A DNA stretch of 48,423 nt from Halorubrum yunnanense. GTDB taxonomy: Archaea > Halobacteriota > Halobacteria > Halobacteriales > Haloferacaceae. Location: the NCBI RefSeq assembly GCF_026586675.1, contig NZ_JAODIX010000046.1, positions 1-48,423 on the forward strand, in the 5' to 3' direction. A program made the position numbers and the translations under genes. The number at the start of each line of letters is the position of its first letter. The stretch's first letter is position 1. Below, piece after piece: positions 8,910 through 17,644 of this stretch. The notes under the pieces are model-generated. The model searched no databases and was not told the DNA's origin. It saw nothing but the letters and a program-made list of their open reading frames with translations.

Positions 8910-10193
8910 TCAGCCGTGCAGGTGGTCGAGCACCGCCTCCACGTCGTTCGGGACCGGTTCGGGGTCGCCGCCGGCCTCGTAAGCGGCCTCGGGGTCCTTC
9001 AACAGGTGGCCCGTCGTCAGGCAGACGACCCGCTCGTCGTCGTCGACGACGCCGGAGCGCCGGAGCTTCTTCAACCCGGCGACGCTCGCCGCGGAGGCGG
9101 GCTCGACGCCGACGCCCTCGGCGGCGAGGTGACGCTGCGCCGCGGTGATCTCGTTGTCGCTGACGGCGACGGCGGTGCCGTCGGTGTTGCGGATCCCGGG
9201 GATCGCCTTCGGCGCGTTGACCGGGTTGCCGATGCGGATCGCGGTCGCGCGCGTCTCGACGTCCTCCCACCGGCGGATCTCGTCGTTCCCCTCCTCGACC
9301 GCCTCGACCATCGGCGCGGCGCCCTCGGCCTGAACCCCGGTCAGCTTGGGGACCTGTTCGACGTCGAGCGCGCCCGCCTGGACGAGCTCGCGGAATCCCT
9401 TATAAAGCGCCGAGGTGTTGCCCGCGTTGCCGACCGGGAGCACGATCCGGTCCGGGAAGGTCCCGTAGTCGGCGTAGAACTCCTCTAAGATCTCGAAGCC
9501 GATCGTCTTCTGTCCCTCCAGGCGGAACGGGTTCAGGGAGTTGAGCAGGTACGCCTCGCCGCGCGCGGCGAGCTCTTGGACGATGTCGAGGCAGGCGTCG
9601 AAGTTGCCGTCGACCTCCAGGATCCGGGCGCCGTGGAGGCTCGCCTGCGCGACCTTCCCGGCGGCGACCTTCCCTGCGGGGAGGAGCACTAGCGTCTGCA
9701 TGTCGCCGCGCCCGCCGTAGGCGGCGAGCGCGGCCGAGGTGTTCCCGGTGGACGCGCACGCGAGCGCGCCGACGCCCAGCTCCTTGGCGACCCGGACGCC
9801 GACCGTCATCCCCCGGTCCTTGAACGAGCCGGTCGGGTTCATCCCCTCGTGTTTGATCCGGAGCGCGTCGACGCCGACTGCCTCCTCGATCCGCGGGACG
9901 CGGTGGAGCGGCGTGTCGCCCTCAGGAAGCGTGACGCCGAGGTCGAAGGGGAGCGCCTCGCGGTAGCGCCAGACGCCGCGGTCGGGGCCGTCGGCGGAGG
10001 CGCCGGACCCGAACTCGTCGAACGTCGGCGGGTCGGCGTACCGGACTTCGAGCAGCCCGTCGCACTCGTCGCAGGTGTACCGGACGTCCTCGAAGGGGGC
10101 GAACGTCTCGTCGCACTCGATGCAGGCGAGCCACGTCCCGTCGTCGGCGCAGTCGGGCGCCGCCGGGGCCGGGGCGTCGATGGCGAGATTCAT
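8910..10193 (-). CDS. thrC: Threonine synthase
   Basis: A PLP enzyme that converts O-phosphohomoserine to threonine. The 427-residue protein begins with a zinc-ribbon knuckle (Cys24, Cys27, Cys41, Cys44) found in many archaeal ThrC sequences. The PLP lysine is Lys125 in SFKDRGMTVG, and a Gly/Asn cofactor-phosphate loop follows (LPVGNAGNTSALYKG). The length is normal. It is transcribed on the minus strand, followed after 65 bases by the antitoxin gene. No other threonine gene is near. The start at 10193 puts the zinc knuckle at the expected distance. Cysteate synthase is a paralogous alternative but less likely in a halophile. Confidence 0.94.
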   Translation of the reverse strand: MNLAIDAPAPAAPDCADDGTWLACIECDETFAPFEDVRYTCDECDGLLEVRYADPPTFDEFGSGASADGPDRGVWRYREALPFDLGVTLPEGDTPLHRVPRIEEAVGVDALRIKHEGMNPTGSFKDRGMTVGVRVAKELGVGALACASTGNTSAALAAYGGRGDMQTLVLLPAGKVAAGKVAQASLHGARILEVDGNFDACLDIVQELAARGEAYLLNSLNPFRLEGQKTIGFEILEEFYADYGTFPDRIVLPVGNAGNTSALYKGFRELVQAGALDVEQVPKLTGVQAEGAAPMVEAVEEGNDEIRRWEDVETRATAIRIGNPVNAPKAIPGIRNTDGTAVAVSDNEITAAQRHLAAEGVGVEPASAASVAGLKKLRRSGVVDDDERVVCLTTGHLLKDPEAAYEAGGDPEPVPNDVEAVLDHLHG

Positions 10194-10316
10194 TACGTCT
10201 CTGTCCGTGCCGCCGCGGCTTAAGACGGGCGGTCCGAACGGACGTTGCCGTGCGTGCGCTTCGAGGCGAACCGGTTCGGCGTGCGGGCCCCCCGGACCGA
10301 GGCGAGCCGACCGCCC

Positions 10317-10532
10317 TCAGTCGATGATGATCTCTGAGCTGTCCTCGGAGTCGTCGGGGCCGGAGCCGAGCCGGTCCTGATAGCGCTCGATCCAGTCGGC
10401 GAAACAGTCGGGACAGAGCCGCTGGGTGTCGATGTTCGCCCCGTCGACGCTCAGTCGGACGGTCCGCGAGAGCGCGTCCGTCGTCGGCTCGCCGCAGCCG
10501 TCGCAGGGCCCGGTCGTCGGCGCGTCGCTCAT
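10317..10532 (-). CDS. Small two-knuckle zinc protein
   Basis: A 71-residue protein with CDGCGEP near residue 10 and CPDCFADWIERYQDRL near residue 40, two CxxC knuckles that can form one zinc site. The C-terminus (DDSEDSSEIIID) is acidic. This is a conserved haloarchaeal small-protein type with no known function. It stands alone between thrC and upp on the minus strand, and GGCTCTTAAAAGTACG upstream (10545-10563 region, reverse strand CTTTTAAGAG) could carry its promoter. Confidence 0.8.
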   Translation of the reverse strand: MSDAPTTGPCDGCGEPTTDALSRTVRLSVDGANIDTQRLCPDCFADWIERYQDRLGSGPDDSEDSSEIIID

Positions 10533-10608
10533 ACCGATCGGTCGCGGGGACGGCTCTTAAAAGTACGTCGGCTGAGCGAACCCGGGCCGCCCGCGGCGCC
10601 TCGCGGCC

Positions 10609-11286
10609 TCAGACCGTTCGGAACGCGCGGTCTCCCGCGTCGCCAAGCCCGGGGACGATGAACCCGTCGTCGTCGAGCCGGTCGTCGATGGCGACCGTCA
10701 GCAGGTCTGCCTCGGGCACCTGATCGCTCACGCGGACGAGCCCGTCGGGGGCTGAGACCGCCGAGAGGACGAACAGGTCCTCGAAGTCGCCGGCCTCCTC
10801 GAGGACGTGGCCGAGCACTGCGCACATCGTCGACCCGGTCGCGAGCATCGGGTCCGCGAGGATGACGGTGTCGTCGGGACCGATCTCGGGCAGCTTCACG
10901 TAGTCGATGGTGATCGGGAACTCCCCGTCGTCGGTCATCCCGGCCGCCTCGTCGCGGCCGGCGGAGATGACGCCCTGCTTCGCCCGCGGGAACGCCTTCA
11001 GGAGCCCCTCAACGAACGGGGTCGCGGCTCGGAGGACGTTGATGATGACCACGTCGTCGAGCCCCTTCACGCGCTCGCCGGTCGTCTCCTGGAGGGGCGT
11101 CGTCACCGGGACGTACTCCGTCTCCATCGCCCCGTCGATGATCTCGTAGCCGCAGATCCGACCGAGCTTCACGAGCCCCTTCCGGAAGGCGACCTGCTCG
11201 GTCTCGACGTCCCGGAGCCGCGAGAGGGTGTCCTTCGCCAGCGCGTGCGTGATGAGGTGCGCGTCGTCGCGGTCTTCGATCGTCAT
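10609..11286 (-). CDS. upp: Uracil phosphoribosyltransferase
   Basis: Upp salvages uracil by joining it to PRPP to give UMP. The 225-residue protein carries the PRPP loop [10 protein letters not shown] at 145-154 and the C-terminal uracil-binding region [15 protein letters not shown]. The length is typical of archaeal Upp. ATG at 11286 is preceded on the minus strand by CGTTTTAAGCC about 30 bases upstream, a plausible TATA element. Directly upstream of that lies a 27-bp minisatellite (11338-11497), which may influence promoter structure. Confidence 0.95.
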   Translation of the reverse strand: MTIEDRDDAHLITHALAKDTLSRLRDVETEQVAFRKGLVKLGRICGYEIIDGAMETEYVPVTTPLQETTGERVKGLDDVVIINVLRAATPFVEGLLKAFPRAKQGVISAGRDEAAGMTDDGEFPITIDYVKLPEIGPDDTVILADPMLATGSTMCAVLGHVLEEAGDFEDLFVLSAVSAPDGLVRVSDQVPEADLLTVAIDDRLDDDGFIVPGLGDAGDRAFRTV

Positions 11287-11337
11287 TGTCGGGAGAGGGG
11301 CCGCGCTCGGCTTAAAACGTGGCGAACGTCCGCCGTC

Positions 11338-11497
11338 GCGCCGTTCGGCGCCCCCTTCGTTCCGGCGCCGTTCGGCGCCCCATTCGTTCCGGCGCCGTTC
11401 GGCGCCCCATTCGTTCCGGCGCCGTTCGGCGCCCCATTCGTTCCGGCGCCGTTCGGCGCCCCATTCGTTCCGGCGCCGTTCGGCGCCCCCTTCGCCT
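11338..11497. repeat. 27-bp minisatellite upstream of upp
   Basis: About six tandem 27-bp units start at 11338, 11365, 11392, 11419, 11446 and 11473. Each begins GCGCCGTTCGGCGCCCC and ends TTCGTTCCG. Each unit contains the self-complementary GGCGCCGTTCGGCGCC, so the array can fold into a row of short hairpins. It fills the space between the stop codon of the small membrane protein (11503) and the upp promoter. Confidence 0.95.
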
Positions 11498-11502
11498 CGG
11501 AC

Positions 11503-11718
11503 TCACCGCAACACCACGAGGTACGTCGCGGCGAAGATGATCAGCGCGAGCGTCGCGACGTTCGGCGCGGTGAACCCGGCGATCCCGATCCGGTCGAGCC
11601 CCCAGACGACGGTCAACGCGAACACCCCCGACAGGAGCCCGTTCATCAGGAGGATCAGCCGCGGGTCGCCCTCTGATTCCTCTATCCCCTCGCGGATCCC
11701 TTTCTGCTCCTCGCTCAT
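11503..11718 (-). CDS. Small two-helix membrane protein
   Basis: A 71-residue protein with a charged cytoplasmic start (MSEEQKGIREGIEESEGDPR) and two hydrophobic helices, LILLMNGLLSGVFALTVVWG and VATLALIIFAATYLVVL. It resembles small conserved haloarchaeal membrane proteins; no function can be assigned. It is the gene upstream of upp on the minus strand, separated from it by the 27-bp minisatellite. Confidence 0.78.
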   Translation of the reverse strand: MSEEQKGIREGIEESEGDPRLILLMNGLLSGVFALTVVWGLDRIGIAGFTAPNVATLALIIFAATYLVVLR

Positions 11719-11777
11719 GGGGAATATCCGGGGAGACCGGCACTTAGCTCTTTGTCCGTGGGGCCCGTACAGCTTCC

Positions 11778-12104
11778 ATGGATATCGAGGTGCGCGTTCG
11801 CAACCGACACGGCGACCGGGTGGACCCCGTCCCGTTCCTCGTCACCGCCGGGCTCGCGTTCGCGTTCGCGCTCTCGTTCGGGCCGCTATACGGCCTCGCG
11901 TACGGCCTCACGCTCCCGACGTCGCTGGCCGCCTCGACGCTGACGTTCGCGGTCGCGGCCGCGATCGCCTACCACCGGCTCGTCCGCTGTGCCCCCCCGC
12001 TCGACGCCGGTCCGCTCCCGCCCGGCCCGCGAGTCGAGCGGCTGCTGTACGCCGGTGCGGCGTTCGGCGTCCTCATCGTGGCGCTCACCGTCCCGCTGCT
12101 GTGA
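11778..12104 (+). CDS. Small three-helix membrane protein
   Basis: A 108-residue protein with three predicted membrane helices: about residues 22-42 (PFLVTAGLAFAFALSFGPLY), 48-68 (LPTSLAASTLTFAVAAAIAY) and 89-108 (LLYAGAAFGVLIVALTVPLL). A charged N-terminus (MDIEVRVRNRHGDRVDP) precedes them. It is divergent to the 71-residue membrane protein at 11503-11718 with 59 bases between, room for two compact promoters. I do not recognise the family beyond its conserved haloarchaeal look. Confidence 0.75.
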   Translation: MDIEVRVRNRHGDRVDPVPFLVTAGLAFAFALSFGPLYGLAYGLTLPTSLAASTLTFAVAAAIAYHRLVRCAPPLDAGPLPPGPRVERLLYAGAAFGVLIVALTVPLL

Positions 12105-12196
12105 GTCCCCGCCCGAGCTTCCCCCATCGCCCGCGGCTGTGCGCCGCGTTCACACAGCACCGGGAGAATAAGATGCCCGAACTCGTATGGTTGTTT

Positions 12197-12436
12197 ATGG
12201 GAATTCTCGACACGGTGACGGACATAATGGGGGAATCGACCCAGCGCGCTCCGGACACCGCCGGCGACGACGGCTCCAAGGGCTCGTACTGGTGCGACGA
12301 CTGCGGCGTGCGGGTCCGGGACGTCGAGGTCGACGCCGAGGGGCTCGACCGCGACGCCGACGGGACGCCCGCGTGCCCCGACTGCGGCGAGTCGATGCGG
12401 TTCGAGCGCGCGAGCGGGAGCGGCTGCGCCTGCTGA
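12197..12436 (+). CDS. Small zinc-ribbon protein
   Basis: A 79-residue protein with two CxxC knuckles, YWCDDCGVRV and ACPDCGESM, forming a probable single zinc ribbon, and a terminal CAC. The N-terminal MGILDTVTDIMG may be an amphipathic helix. ATG 12197 is preferred over ATG 12173 because the AT-rich GAGAATAAGA at 12163-12172 lies about 27 bases upstream, the spacing of a haloarchaeal TATA box with a leaderless transcript. The function is unknown. Confidence 0.78.
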   Translation: MGILDTVTDIMGESTQRAPDTAGDDGSKGSYWCDDCGVRVRDVEVDAEGLDRDADGTPACPDCGESMRFERASGSGCAC

Positions 12437-12476
12437 GACCGGCGCCGCCCACGCTCCGGCGGTCCCATCCTCTGTT

Positions 12477-13736
12477 TTAAGCCTCGCGGAGCGCCAGCTC
12501 CGCGCCCTGCTCGGTCGGGAAGGGGGTCTCCCCGCCGACCGCGCCCTCCTCGAAGCCCGCCCATTCCTCGTCGGTGACGAGCGCGTCGTCCAGGCGCTCG
12601 CGGATCGCCGTCTCGTCGATCCCCGTGCCGATGACGACGTACTCGGTCAGGCGGTCGCCGTGCTCGTCGTCCCAGTCGAGCTCCGGTCGGTTCGAGCGCA
12701 GCATGTCGCGCTCGACCGACGGCAGGCTCGCGATCCACGGCCCCAGCGCCGTGACCCGGACGGACGCGCCGGCCTGCCCGACCTGTTGACGCTGGTCCGT
12801 GCCTGCGACCCACAGCGTTCCCTTCGAACGGACGACCTCGGGAGGGAGGTCGCGCAGGACGGCAGCGCTCCGCTCCGGGTGGAACGGCCGCCGCCGGCGG
12901 TAGGTGAAGGAGCTGACCCCGTACACCTCGTCCGGGTGGCGGTGGTCGTGGTCACCGTGGTCGCTCTGGTCGTCCCCGCCATTCTCTCCGTCGTCGTGGC
13001 CGTGACCGCCGTGATCGTCCGCCAGCGCCCGCTTCCATCCGGGCAGGTCGCCGAGCTCGCTCGCGTCGAACAGCCCGACGTCGAGGATCCGGTCGGGGTC
13101 GACCGCGGAAAACTCCGCGACGACCGTCTCCGCGTCGGGTTGCAGGGCGCCCACGAGCTCGATCGCCTCGTCCATCTCCGCGTCGGTACAGAGGTCGGCC
13201 TTGTTACACACCACCAGGTTCGACACCTCGACCTGCTCGACGAGGAGGTCGGAGAGCGGGCGGGCCTCCTCGTCGTCGTCCGCGGCGACGCGGCGCTCAG
13301 GGGTCCCCTCGCCACCGAAGGCGTCGAGGAACCGCCGCGTGTCGATCACGGTCACCAGCGCGTCGACACGGTAGCGGGCCGCCGCGCGCGACTCGGTGGT
13401 GAACAGCCGCGCGACCGGCGCGGGCTCGGAGATGCCCGACGACTCGACGACCAGGTTATCGAAGGATCGCTCGTTCGCGAGCCGCACTACGACGGTCTCC
13501 AAGTCGTCTTGGAGCTCGCAGCAGATACAGCCGTTCGACAGCTCCGTGACGCCCTCGACGTCGACTTCCGACTCCTCGGCGATCAGCTCGGCGTCGACGT
13601 TGACGTCGCCCATGTCGTTGACCAGCACCGCGACGTCGCGCTCCCCGGCGTTTCGGAGGAGGTGGTTCAACAGCGTCGTCTTCCCGGCCCCGAGGCTCCC
13701 CGAGAGCACGGTCACCGGAATCCGATCGTCGTCCAT
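12477..13736 (-). CDS. COG0523/CobW-type metal GTPase with His-rich loop
   Basis: A 419-residue G3E-family GTPase. It shows the P-loop GSLGAGKT (13-20), the metal-binding CxCC motif (Cys70, Cys72, Cys73 in SNGCICCEL), the guanine motif NKAD (178-181) and a C-terminal CobW_C domain. Residues 242-267 contain seven histidines and many acidic residues (DDHGGHGHDDGENGG, then DHGDHDHRHPDE), typical of zinc or cobalt chaperones. Members deliver metal to target enzymes with GTP hydrolysis. No cobalamin or zinc-uptake genes are adjacent, so the metal and client are open; zinc is the most common for His-rich members. The start at 13736 puts the P-loop at its usual place; longer frames add Arg/Pro-rich non-conserved residues. 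Confidence 0.92.
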   Translation of the reverse strand: MDDDRIPVTVLSGSLGAGKTTLLNHLLRNAGERDVAVLVNDMGDVNVDAELIAEESEVDVEGVTELSNGCICCELQDDLETVVVRLANERSFDNLVVESSGISEPAPVARLFTTESRAAARYRVDALVTVIDTRRFLDAFGGEGTPERRVAADDDEEARPLSDLLVEQVEVSNLVVCNKADLCTDAEMDEAIELVGALQPDAETVVAEFSAVDPDRILDVGLFDASELGDLPGWKRALADDHGGHGHDDGENGGDDQSDHGDHDHRHPDEVYGVSSFTYRRRRPFHPERSAAVLRDLPPEVVRSKGTLWVAGTDQRQQVGQAGASVRVTALGPWIASLPSVERDMLRSNRPELDWDDEHGDRLTEYVVIGTGIDETAIRERLDDALVTDEEWAGFEEGAVGGETPFPTEQGAELALREA

Positions 13737-13906
13737 GCGGGTCGGTCGGCGTGTGGCCTCTTCAACGTCGCGGCGGCGGAACCGACCTCCCTCCTCGCGC
13801 ACATCGCCCGTCTCGAGCGCGCTCGTCGCCTGTGTCGGCGGTCGCTCCCTCTCCGCGTTCGTCGGAAGCCGACACGTTGATACGTCGCGCCCGCGCACCG
13901 CCGACC

Positions 13907-14122
13907 ATGTTCCAGTACGTGTCGGCGGTGGGAATCGTGGCGATCGTGATGACCTCCCTGATGGTCGTCGCGATGCTGTACCTCGTCTGGGACGCGCTCG
14001 ACGGGGACGCACACGCGCCGACCCCCGACCAGAGCGAACAGCCGGAGCTCGACGACGGCGAAGAGGCGACCGACTCGGACGAGCCGCAGGCCGAGCTGAC
14101 CGCCGACGGCAACTCGGCCTGA
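13907..14122 (+). CDS. Small single-helix membrane protein
   Basis: A 71-residue protein with one N-terminal membrane helix (FQYVSAVGIVAIVMTSLMVV, then AMLYLVWDAL) and an acidic, disordered tail. It would be anchored with the tail on one side of the membrane. It is divergent from the GTPase gene. I do not recognise a family. Confidence 0.65.
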   Translation: MFQYVSAVGIVAIVMTSLMVVAMLYLVWDALDGDAHAPTPDQSEQPELDDGEEATDSDEPQAELTADGNSA

Positions 14123-14241
14123 TCGCGCCTCAGTCCGGCCGATCGCCCGACCGCTTCCGATCCTCCGACCGCTAACCGCTCCCGACCGCCCGGCGCCCGA
14201 CCGCGACAGCTTTTAACATACCCCGACCGTCACGACCGATA

Positions 14242-14538
14242 ATGACAGTCGCAGACCGGATCGAGCGGTTCCGAGCCACCTTCGAGGAGTGGCTCCGCGG
14301 CCTGTACCACGGGATGGTCACTCACGCGGCCTACGAGAAGATCGAAAAAGAGGCCGAGGACACGGAAGACGAGTTCATGCTCGCGTGTTTCCCCGACGCC
14401 TTCGGTATCCCCTCGCCGGTCTCGTACTACACCGCCGAGCTGCTCCCGTACCTCGAAGACGAGTTCGAAGCGTGGGAGCGGCGGCTGTGGGACCGCGAGA
14501 GCCTCATGGAACGGAAGGGCCAGCAGTACCACTTCTGA
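14242..14538 (+). CDS. 98-residue partner of ArsA-type ATPase
   Basis: A 98-residue, mostly helical, charged protein (MTVADRIERFRATFEEWLRG) with a conserved-looking core DEFMLACFPDAFGIPSPVSY and a C-terminus FEAWERRLWDRESLMERKG. Its TGA stop overlaps the ATG of the next gene (TGATG), so translation of the two is coupled. There is no membrane segment or metal site. TTTTAACATA at 14212-14221 gives a promoter about 26 bases before ATG 14242, suggesting a leaderless message. The coupling suggests it acts with the ATPase, for example as client adaptor or regulator; that is inference. Confidence 0.85.
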   Translation: MTVADRIERFRATFEEWLRGLYHGMVTHAAYEKIEKEAEDTEDEFMLACFPDAFGIPSPVSYYTAELLPYLEDEFEAWERRLWDRESLMERKGQQYHF

Positions 14539-15515
14539 TGGAGCAGTTCGTCTTCTTCGGCGGGAAAGGTGGCGTCGGCAAAACCACCGTTTCGTGCGCG
14601 TACGCGCACCGCTGTGCGAACGCCGGGCTGCGGACGCTCGTCGTCTCGACCGACCCGGCCCACTCGGTGTCCGACGTGTTCGGTCAGCAGTTCGGCGATG
14701 ACCCGGAGTCGGTCGACGGGCTCGACGGGCTCGACGCGATGGAGATCGACCCCGAAGACGAGATGCAGCGACACCTCCAGGAGATCCGCGAGGGGCTCTC
14801 CGAACAGGTGTCGACGGCGATGGTCTCGGAGATCAACCGGCAGCTGGAGATGTCGCACGGCACGCCGGGGGCGTACGAGTCCGCGCTCTTCGACGCGTTC
14901 GTGGGCGTGATGCGCGAGGAAAGCGAGCCGTACGACCGCGTCGTCTTCGACACCGCCCCGACCGGGTCGACCCTGCGGCTGCTCGGGCTCCCGGACTTCC
15001 TCGGCGACTGGATCGACCGACTGCTGTACAAGCGCAAGCAGTCGATCGACCTGTTCGAAAAGGCCGCGATCGGCGACGCGGAGCCGCGACGGCTGATGGA
15101 CGGCGACCCGGTCCTAGAGCGGCTCCAGCGCCGCAAGGAGTTCTTCGAGTTCGCCGGCGACACGATGCGAAACGACGCCGCCTTCTACCTCGTCTTGAAC
15201 CCCGACCAGCTGTCGGTCAACGAAACGGCCCGGGCGGTCGAGGGCTTCACCGAGCGCGACCTCCGCGTCCGCGGGCTCGTGGCGAACAAGCTCACCCCGT
15301 CGCCCGAGGCGCACGAGGAGGGGCGGGGGGCCAGCTACCTCCGAGACAAGGTTGCGACCGAGCGCGAGCGGCTCGATCAGGTCCGCGAGGAGTTCGACCC
15401 GCCGCTGGTCGCCGAGATCGAGTCGCGGACCAGCGAGGTCCGCGGCGACGTGCTCTCGGAGGTCGCCGCAGCGCTTGACGTTGAGACCGGAGAGCCGGTG
15501 AGCGCGCGCCAGTAA
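14538..15515 (+). CDS. ArsA/Get3-family ATPase
   Basis: A 325-residue single-domain ATPase with the deviant Walker A GKGGVGKT (9-16), the signature DTAPTGSTLRLL starting at residue 138, and a C-terminal AAALDVETGEPV. It has one nucleotide-binding half, as in Get3-type proteins; arsenite-pump ArsA has two. Get3 homologues in archaea are thought to bind tail-anchored membrane proteins, and no ars gene is nearby, so targeting is more likely than arsenic transport. It is translationally coupled to the 98-residue gene before it. Confidence 0.9.
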   Translation: MEQFVFFGGKGGVGKTTVSCAYAHRCANAGLRTLVVSTDPAHSVSDVFGQQFGDDPESVDGLDGLDAMEIDPEDEMQRHLQEIREGLSEQVSTAMVSEINRQLEMSHGTPGAYESALFDAFVGVMREESEPYDRVVFDTAPTGSTLRLLGLPDFLGDWIDRLLYKRKQSIDLFEKAAIGDAEPRRLMDGDPVLERLQRRKEFFEFAGDTMRNDAAFYLVLNPDQLSVNETARAVEGFTERDLRVRGLVANKLTPSPEAHEEGRGASYLRDKVATERERLDQVREEFDPPLVAEIESRTSEVRGDVLSEVAAALDVETGEPVSARQ

Positions 15516-15677
15516 GAATCAAGAGAAAAATAGAGAAATAAATACCCAATCAGGTGAAACGAACCTGTTCGGGGCGCCCCTTTTCGTGCTTTCTTCGTTT
15601 GAATCGGGTAACTATCACGGTTGAAGATAATACTTAATACGCTGTTTCCAAACCGGCAATACGAGGCAGGGGAACTT

Positions 15678-17567
15678 ATGACAAGTGTAATTTGGATCAC
15701 AGTTGCAGTGTTGAGTACATTCACAATCGGATACATGGGGTACTCGCGGTACCTTTCGCAGTTCGTCGAACTCGACGCCGAGACCGAGACCCCGGCGCAC
15801 AAATATGAGGACGGACAAGAGTATGTTCCGTCGAAGAAACCGGTGCTACTCGGGCACCACTTCTCGAGTATCGCTGGCGGTGCGCCGATCGTCGGCCCGA
15901 TCACGGCCGGTGCCGTGTGGGGCTGGGTTCCCGCGCTGCTGTGGATCGCAGTCGGTAACCCGCTGATGGGGTCGGTCCACGACTTCGTCGCGCTGTCGAG
16001 TTCGCTGCGGCACGAGGGGAAGTCGATCGGCTACATCATCGGTCAGTACGTGGGCGAGCGCGGCAAGGACATGCTGCTGTGGTTCGCGTTCCTCACGATC
16101 ATCCTCGTCGTGGCGGTGTTCGCCCTCGTGGTGGCCATCGTCTTCGACGCGTTCCCGCAGGTGACGACCGCGAGCTCCGTGTACATCGCGCTCGCGCTGG
16201 TGTTCGGCGTCTACCTGTACCAGCTGAACGGCCCGTTCATCCCGGGGACGGTCCTGTTCGTCGCCGCCGTCTTCGGTGGCGTCTGGCTCGGTATCGAGTT
16301 CCCGTTCGCGCTGTTCCCGGCGGTCGGTGACGCTTCGTACCCGGCCGGGACGCTCGTTCTCGCCGACGCGTTCGGGCTCGGGAGCGGTCAGTGGATCCCG
16401 GGCTCCTCGGCCGTCGCGATGAACCCGAACCGGGCGGCGTGGGTTCCGATCATCATGCTGTACGCCGGGATCGCGAGCGCGCTCCCGGTGTGGACGCTCC
16501 TTCAGCCGCGTGACTACCTCTCGTCGTTCCTCCTGTACACGGGCGTCGGGGGCGCGCTGCTGGCGATCATCGTCGGCACGGTGTTCGGCACGTCCGCGGA
16601 GCCGCTCGTCATCGCCGACTCGATGGGTGCGTTTAACGGCTTCTGGGGCGTCGAGGGGGCCGGCCTCGCACCGCTGTTCCCGCTGTTGTTCATCACCATC
16701 GCCTGCGGGACGATCAGCGGGTTCCACTCGCTGGTCTCCTCTGGCACGACGGCCAAACAGCTCGACAAGGAGACCGACGCCCGGCTGATCGGCTACGGCG
16801 GGATGCTCGGCGAGGGGCTACTCGCCTCGGTCGCGCTGTCGACGCTCGCGGTCGCCGGGTTCGCCGACCCCGCCGGGGGTATCGGCGCCGCGCTGCCGAA
16901 CTTCGCGACCGGCGGCGGCATCATCCTCACCAGCCTCGGCCTGCCCCAGTCGTTCGGGGCGCCGTTCATGGCGCTGGTGCTCGTGAGCTTCCTGCTCACG
17001 TCGACCGACACCGCCGTCCGCCTCGGCCGCTACATGATGGAGGAGATCGTCGGGGTCCCGACCGGAGACACGGCCTCCGGCTTCGAGAACCTTAGCAACG
17101 GTCCGCGCGCGGCGCTCGCGAGCCTCGCTCGCGGCCGCTACACCAACCCGCTTGTTCAGGCGATCCCGGCGTATCTGATGGTCATCTCCGGCGAGTGGCT
17201 GACGCTGTGGGCGCTGTTCGGCGGCGCTAACCAGCTGCTCGCAGCGCTCGCGCTGCTGACCGCCACCGTCTGGCTGGCCAACTGGGACGACTCGAAACAG
17301 CTCGTCTCGACCGGGGTCCCGATGGCGATCATGACGACGATCACCGTCTTAGGGCTCTCCTGGCTGGCGTTCTACAGCAACCTGTACCAGAACCTCATCC
17401 AGGGAGGGGCCGAGGGCTTCAGCTCCATCGCGTCGGCGGTCGTCCAGATGGTGCTGGCGTTGGTCCTCATCTACCTCGCCCTCTCGCTGGTACGGATCGG
17501 CTACAAGAACATCCAGTCGGCCCGCGGCGGGACCTCCGGCGCAGCCGTCGAACCGAGCGACGACTGA
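15678..17567 (+). CDS. cstA: Carbon starvation protein CstA family permease
   Basis: A 629-residue integral membrane protein with well over a dozen hydrophobic helices. The family hallmark HHFSSIAGGAPIVGP is at about 60-74, and SGFHSLVSSGTTAKQ is also conserved. CstA proteins import peptides or pyruvate, mainly under carbon limitation; the substrate here is not readable. ATG 15678 follows AGGCAGGGGAACTT, a fair ribosome-binding site. The 162-base upstream region is AT-rich compared with its surroundings (AAAAATAGAGAAATAAATAC), unlike most gaps in the window, so the gene may have a regulated promoter. The gene stands alone. Confidence 0.93.
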   Translation: MTSVIWITVAVLSTFTIGYMGYSRYLSQFVELDAETETPAHKYEDGQEYVPSKKPVLLGHHFSSIAGGAPIVGPITAGAVWGWVPALLWIAVGNPLMGSVHDFVALSSSLRHEGKSIGYIIGQYVGERGKDMLLWFAFLTIILVVAVFALVVAIVFDAFPQVTTASSVYIALALVFGVYLYQLNGPFIPGTVLFVAAVFGGVWLGIEFPFALFPAVGDASYPAGTLVLADAFGLGSGQWIPGSSAVAMNPNRAAWVPIIMLYAGIASALPVWTLLQPRDYLSSFLLYTGVGGALLAIIVGTVFGTSAEPLVIADSMGAFNGFWGVEGAGLAPLFPLLFITIACGTISGFHSLVSSGTTAKQLDKETDARLIGYGGMLGEGLLASVALSTLAVAGFADPAGGIGAALPNFATGGGIILTSLGLPQSFGAPFMALVLVSFLLTSTDTAVRLGRYMMEEIVGVPTGDTASGFENLSNGPRAALASLARGRYTNPLVQAIPAYLMVISGEWLTLWALFGGANQLLAALALLTATVWLANWDDSKQLVSTGVPMAIMTTITVLGLSWLAFYSNLYQNLIQGGAEGFSSIASAVVQMVLALVLIYLALSLVRIGYKNIQSARGGTSGAAVEPSDD

Positions 17568-17644
17568 GCCGTCCCTCCGCGGATTCGGGGTGCCGTTTCC
17601 TTTTATCAAACGCTCGTCAAAAGCGGCGCGTCGACGCGCTCCGA

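Noticed and set aside
11338-11497. Possible CRISPR array
   Set aside because: The units are directly adjacent without variable spacers, and no cas gene is present. The same holds for 2306-2482.
14538-15515. Arsenite-pump ATPase
   Set aside because: Only one ATPase half is present and no arsenic gene is nearby; the Get3-like reading is preferred.
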